This document shows, piece after piece, positions 5,601-5,796 of a stretch of DNA of 5,796 nt. This stretch comes from Flavicella sp042091695. Lineage in GTDB: Bacteria > Bacteroidota > Bacteroidia > Flavobacteriales > Flavobacteriaceae. The first letter of the stretch is position 1, and each line of letters begins with the position of its first letter. A program made the position numbers and the translations under genes. Below the pieces are notes generated by a model, which was given only the letters and a program-made list of their open reading frames with translations, did not search any database and was not told where the DNA came from. Where the stretch lies: positions 1 to 5,796 of the forward strand of contig JBELHA010000084.1 of the NCBI GenBank assembly GCA_042091695.1, read 5' to 3'.

Positions 5601-5796
5601 TGAACGTAATGACGCGGATTTGAAATTCATGTCTTTCTTTCAGCTAAAAACATTAACTGCACGGATTGCAAATCCGAGCATACAAATTTAAAGGTAATAA
5701 GCTGTATTTGAACGCAATGACGCGGATTTAAAATCCGTGTCTCTCTTTAAACTAAAAACATCAACTGCACGCATTGCAAATCTGCGTGTGCAGGCA
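5601..5796. repeat. Tandem copies of palindromic repeat, 108 bp period
   Basis: Two copies start at 5601 and 5709 with TGAACG(T/C)AATGACGCGGATTT and run on through CTAAAAACAT(T/C)AACTGCAC to a second palindrome. Each unit therefore holds two palindromes with the core CGGATT-NNN-AATCCG: 5723-5737 and 5662-5676 are perfect, while 5615-5629 and 5771-5785 have one decayed arm. A fragment of a further unit (TTGGATTTGAACG) may begin at about 5594. The last copy runs off the window. It belongs to the same family as 1-53, in the same orientation. No transposase or ORF is inside; it looks like a REP/MITE-like intergenic repeat. Confidence 0.8.

Noticed and set aside
1..5796. CRISPR array, tRNA or rRNA genes, insertion-sequence transposase.
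   Set aside because: No regularly spaced short repeats with unique spacers, no RNA gene signatures, and no transposase-like ORF were seen; the 108 bp tandem repeat is too long and too few in copies for CRISPR.

Overview
The window looks like chromosomal DNA from a marine-type Flavobacteriia (phylum Bacteroidota). The evidence is an AT-rich composition, a GLPGLI-family secreted protein next to an outer-membrane receptor with a carboxypeptidase-regulatory-like N-terminal domain, a lipoprotein with acidic residues just after the lipidated cysteine, starts without clear Shine-Dalgarno sequences, and one TAnnTTTG-like promoter candidate. The genus cannot be fixed from the sequence. All five genes I accept lie on the minus strand, so the genetic order runs from right to left.

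Right part (about 3661-5300): two small secreted-protein units in tandem. Each begins with a nearly identical ~265 bp block (5030-5294 and 3949-4212). The block holds about 200 bp of 5' leader plus the first 12 codons of the gene (MKMKN-V/L-FFVLAF). After those 12 codons the two proteins are unrelated. The upstream unit encodes a 189-residue lipoprotein with a hydrophobic, glycine-containing C-terminal segment between two cysteines. It is followed seven bases later by a 55-residue, two-helix membrane protein. The downstream unit encodes a 107-residue exported, charged protein with three cysteines and ends at a strong rho-independent terminator (3626-3650). The layout resembles a shared expression/secretion module carrying different cargoes. 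A toxin/immunity or bacteriocin-like role for the lipoprotein plus membrane protein is my inference, not something the sequence proves.

Left part (101-3550): a two-gene operon. A 246-residue GLPGLI-family protein is followed with zero spacing by an ~900-residue TonB-dependent-receptor-like outer-membrane protein. Such pairs recur in Bacteroidota; the substrate is unknown.

Both ends of the window (1-53 and about 5591-5796) carry copies of a dispersed repeat built around the palindrome CGGATT-NNN-AATCCG. On the right the repeat is in tandem with a 108 bp period. The block 5295-5590 holds no convincing gene, only one doubtful plus-strand ORF of 43 codons.
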